A DNA stretch of 36,187 bases, taken from the NCBI GenBank assembly GCA_019310485.1, contig JAFDEF010000032.1:1-36187 (forward strand), given 5' to 3'. This stretch comes from Deltaproteobacteria bacterium (GTDB taxonomy: Bacteria > Desulfobacterota > DSM-4660 > Desulfatiglandales > HGW-15). Position 1 is the stretch's first letter. Each line of letters begins with the position of its first letter. The notes under the pieces were generated by a model, which had not been told where the DNA came from, did no database searches, and saw only the letters and a program-made list of their open reading frames with translations. Positions 33,730 through 36,187 of the stretch are shown one piece after another. Position numbers and translations under genes: made by a program.

Positions 33730-34683
33730 CTAAGGATAGTCGCCATAAGCAGCCATTAGGTCTTTTAGGGCTCTTACCCTTTTTTCAGAATTATTTCCAG
33801 GAAGGTTGTTCCGCGGGACCTCAATCAGCCCCAGATCAGAAAGGACCTGCTTGATAAGCGAGACAGGAGCACCACGGTAAAGGCTCATGAGCTTACGAAG
33901 ATACTCCCCCGTCTCCACTATTTGCCGAACCTGGTCTGGGTATGCGTCCCCGGCACCCGATATGTTAAGGGAGGAATCTGTTATCCTTTGCCAGGCCCTG
34001 GGGGCCAGATTTGCACCGGCAGAGACAACTCCGCTCAAGCTTGGATATTGAAGAAAATGAGATTCATCGCCGTCATAGATCCGAAAATCTACCCTAGACC
34101 TGGTCGCTTTTTGGTAATTTCTGGCTCTTTCAAGAGATCCAAGGAAAATCAGCCCCTCAATGCTGGTAATTTTAGCAATCTCTTTAAGAATGCTCGTTCG
34201 GATGTTGCTTCTTTTCAAGGGCCGAGCCAGCTCCTTCACAAGATTAGGGTCATTGTGGAGCAAGTAGGATCCCTGAACAGAGGAAGATAAGTTCCTGTAA
34301 TAGTCAGGCAGTCCCCTGTTGCTGTGGTAATATAGCGGCGTATCAACCCACAGAATGGGTCCGGAGTACTTTCTTTTCTCCCGCGTTTTCTCAAGTTTTA
34401 GCAGCGCTTGCCTGGTTTTTTCCTGACTATCCCGGCTGATCCACACAAGTATCGGAACGCGCCCCCGAACAACAACCAGTGTTTTCTCCAGAAGTTCCTC
34501 TCGCTGGGCTGTGCTCAAGTTCTTGCCTTGACCAAGCGCAGGACTGGCAATAAAGACAGCCTGGACATGGGGAAGCACTCTATCCAGCAATCGTCCAAGC
34601 CCGGGCCCGTCAATTTCCCCATTCGCCCTAAGGGGTGTGACCAGATCGATGATGAGCCCCCTGGGGGAGCGCGAAGGCACCAT
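33730..34683 (-). CDS. DapA-fold (dihydrodipicolinate synthase family) protein with altered active site
   Basis: 317 residues with the DHDPS/NAL barrel layout: RGLIIDLVTPLRANGEIDG at the start, GPILWVDTPLYYHSNRGLPD (the Tyr region), and GDESHFLQYPSLSGVVSAG leading to ANLAPRA, which fits the conserved GDD...GVISVxxN stretch. Two catalytic elements are changed. The GTTGE loop is replaced by ASPALGQGKNLS (46-57). The Schiff-base Lys strand (usually VGIKxxSG) reads IEGLIFLGS, with no Lys at the expected position (about Ile179). So a classical aldol reaction looks unlikely; it may have another activity or be a binding protein. ATG 34683 overlaps kdsD by 56 nt and has GGAGG upstream. Confidence 0.75.
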   Translation of the reverse strand: MVPSRSPRGLIIDLVTPLRANGEIDGPGLGRLLDRVLPHVQAVFIASPALGQGKNLSTAQREELLEKTLVVVRGRVPILVWISRDSQEKTRQALLKLEKTREKRKYSGPILWVDTPLYYHSNRGLPDYYRNLSSSVQGSYLLHNDPNLVKELARPLKRSNIRTSILKEIAKITSIEGLIFLGSLERARNYQKATRSRVDFRIYDGDESHFLQYPSLSGVVSAGANLAPRAWQRITDSSLNISGAGDAYPDQVRQIVETGEYLRKLMSLYRGAPVSLIKQVLSDLGLIEVPRNNLPGNNSEKRVRALKDLMAAYGDYP

Positions 34684-35647
34684 TTAGTCTGAATTCCTCC
34701 CTTCCCAGAAGATCATGAAGGTGAACTATACCCTTTACTCTTTTTCCCCTGTCCACAATGCACAAGTGTGTTATGCCGTACAGTTCCATGATTCCAAGGG
34801 CCTCGGCAGCCATCTGGTCTTCTCCTATTGTTCTGGGAGAAGGTGACATGATTTTTTCCACTTTTTGATTGAGGATGTTTTTCCCCTTGCTCAAGGCTCT
34901 CCTAAGGTCTCCGTCAGTTATAATTCCTTTGAGTCTCCGGTCTTTGTCAACCACAAGGGTGGCGCCGATTCCCTTTGAGTCTATCTCTTTAACTGCCCGT
35001 TCCACTTTTGAGCCGAGGGGGACGAGTGGTATATGATCGTCTGTGAGCATAACCTCTTTAACCCTGATCGAAAGCCTTTCCCCTAAGCTCCCCCCGGGAT
35101 GAAACCTTCTAAAATCTTTTTTGCTGAAACGGCGCGCGTTGATAAGTACCACTGCCAAAGCATCGCCCATAGCAAGGGCAGCCGTGGTGCTTGCGGTAGG
35201 GGCAAGACCCATGGGGCATGCTTCTCTTTCCACTGCCACGTCAATTACCACATCACTTTCAAGAGCCATGGGAGAGTCAGGCACTCCAGTAAAAGAGATT
35301 ATCTTTGCTCCTATGCTCTTGATAATCGGCAGAATGTTTATGATTTCAGGGGTAACTCCACTGTGAGAGACTGCGATCACAATATCGTCCGGGGTGACCA
35401 TTCCCAGGTCACCATGAATGGCCTCGGCGGGGTGGAGAAAAAGGGAAGGAGTGCCGGTGCTGTTGAGCGTGGCTGATATTTTTCTTGCGACCAGCCCGGA
35501 TTTACCCATGCCCGTCATGATAACTCTTCCATTGGCATTCAAAATCATCTGAACCGCTTTCTCAAATTCGGGCCCAATACGCTCAAGGAGGTCCAGGATT
35601 GCCTGGGCCTCTATTTTGAGCACCTCTTTTACCTGTCTAATGACCAT
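34628..35647 (-). CDS. kdsD: D-arabinose-5-phosphate isomerase (KdsD/KpsF family)
   Basis: 339 residues. A SIS domain (GRVIMTGMGKSGLVARKI, STGTPSLFLHPAEAIHGDLG, SHSGVTPEIINILP, ACPMGLAPTASTTAALAMGD) is followed by FHPGGSLGERL, the family's linker motif. Two CBS domains follow (VKEVMLTDDHIPLV..., KIMSPSPRTIGED...). It converts ribulose 5-phosphate to arabinose 5-phosphate, the first step to Kdo in LPS. The C-terminus runs about 20 residues past the usual end after VHLHDLLG, and this extension overlaps the DapA-like gene by 56 nt. ATG 35647 has AAGGAAA only a few bases upstream. The order kdsD, DapA-like, tkt suggests a shared pentose-phosphate/LPS unit. Confidence 0.92.
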   Translation of the reverse strand: MVIRQVKEVLKIEAQAILDLLERIGPEFEKAVQMILNANGRVIMTGMGKSGLVARKISATLNSTGTPSLFLHPAEAIHGDLGMVTPDDIVIAVSHSGVTPEIINILPIIKSIGAKIISFTGVPDSPMALESDVVIDVAVEREACPMGLAPTASTTAALAMGDALAVVLINARRFSKKDFRRFHPGGSLGERLSIRVKEVMLTDDHIPLVPLGSKVERAVKEIDSKGIGATLVVDKDRRLKGIITDGDLRRALSKGKNILNQKVEKIMSPSPRTIGEDQMAAEALGIMELYGITHLCIVDRGKRVKGIVHLHDLLGREEFRLNGAFALPQGAHHRSGHTP

Positions 35648-36187
35648 TTTCCTTGTAAGCCCTTTTTTACTTGCAGTGCGTCCCTTTTAGCCCCCGTTTC
35701 ACGGAATGCAGATCACACGACACCTTGCCTTTCCCCTAAATATTGAGCAGTTAGCCCGCTTTTAACATTTTCCCTGGCACTTCTCAAGGAATAATGTTTT
35801 TCAGATCCTTGGGGTAGGGTTATTTCACTCTCATTCCCGGGTAGGCGGGTGGCTGGGCAGAATCTTTGAGTTGAATTTGGCCTGGATTTATACTACACGA
35901 TACATATAAAAAGCACTGGGATATCCCACGGTATATTACAGGGGTTTGGGTAGGCCCCACCGCAGGAGCCTTGAAAAAGGGCGTGCATCAAACGTGTAAC
36001 CGCGCCATAACAGAAAGGTTTCCCAGGCTTCACTGCATGGTGGAGGAATTTGGAAACCGGCGCAAAATTACAGTTTAACGCTAAAGATTGTAAACGGAGT
36101 TGAGCGGAGCGAAATTCCGGTTACAATCTGGTTGAACTGAGCCGCTTCGTGCCACTATGGGGATTGAATCGCAAGTGCCTTTGGTTC
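35648..36187. other. Right-edge non-coding region
   Basis: 540 bp without a supported gene. It should hold the kdsD promoter on the minus strand, but no clear -35/-10 pair stands out. Two inverted structures are seen: GGTTTCC/GGAAACC arms (about 36017-36059) and a longer imperfect inverted repeat at 36071-36138. The rest is unassigned. Confidence 0.45.
36071..36138. repeat. Long imperfect inverted repeat
   Basis: The left arm (36071-36098, beginning CAGTTTAACG and containing AGATTGTAAACGGA) is the inexact reverse complement of the right arm (36115-36138, TCCGGTTACAATCTGG onward). Arms are about 24-28 nt with a few mismatches and a small bulge, and the loop is about 16 nt (GTTGAGCGGAGCGAAA type). 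It could be a dispersed hairpin-type repeat or a structured non-coding RNA. The window ends about 50 nt later. Confidence 0.6.

Overview
The window looks like a piece of a deltaproteobacterial (Desulfobacterota) chromosome, probably from a strict anaerobe. This is inferred from a HesB/IscA-like gene with an in-frame UGA (probable selenocysteine), a tungstate/molybdate (Wtp-type) ABC transporter, a GcvH/lipoate-ligase/radical-SAM cluster, a SecA with extra sequence in its preprotein-binding region, and Gram-negative envelope genes (kdsD, phosphomannomutase). No 16S or other decisive marker is present, so the taxonomic call is an inference.

Left third (1-7.7 kb), accessory region: an NYN-domain putative RNase; an AbiE type IV toxin-antitoxin locus with an intact AbiEi antitoxin, a wrecked AbiEii toxin and a frameshifted small HTH gene; and a truncated second copy of that HTH gene. 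Then comes a ~4 kb island bracketed by two ~205 bp direct repeats that share the 3' end of tRNA-Glu. The island carries an apparently intact RelE/Phd-like type II pair, a stretch of decaying fragments (phosphoribosyltransferase tail, AbiEi N-terminus, AbiEii catalytic piece) and a second AbiE locus whose toxin is frameshifted. No integrase is visible. The functional tRNA-Glu(UUC) and tRNA-Lys(UUU) genes sit at the island's right edge.

Middle (7.9-23.4 kb), core genome: on the minus strand a Nudix hydrolase, hisD, gcvH, a lipoate-protein ligase and a radical SAM enzyme, the last two abutting exactly. The final three look like a dedicated lipoate-assembly unit in which the radical SAM protein may act as a non-canonical (LipS-like) lipoyl synthase. 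On the plus strand are a GNAT acetyltransferase, uvrC, an M23 peptidase, secA, argJ, a phosphomannomutase/phosphoglucomutase and rdgB. These are followed by a separately promoted selenoprotein gene with a SECIS-like hairpin right after the UGA.

Right third (23.4-36.2 kb): a minus-strand acyl-CoA synthetase with a decayed FMN-dependent hydroxyacid dehydrogenase behind it; a plus-strand operon of a HTH/periplasmic-binding-fold regulator plus wtpA, wtpB and wtpC; a repeat-rich spacer; yggS and a ttcA-like gene; then on the minus strand kdsD, a DapA-fold protein without the expected Schiff-base lysine, and transketolase. The end of the window is non-coding with a long imperfect inverted repeat.

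The strongest points for follow-up are the radical SAM/ligase/GcvH cluster, the UGA-containing IscA-like gene, the pattern of intact antitoxins beside broken toxins in a tRNA-bracketed island, and the DapA-like protein with an altered active site.
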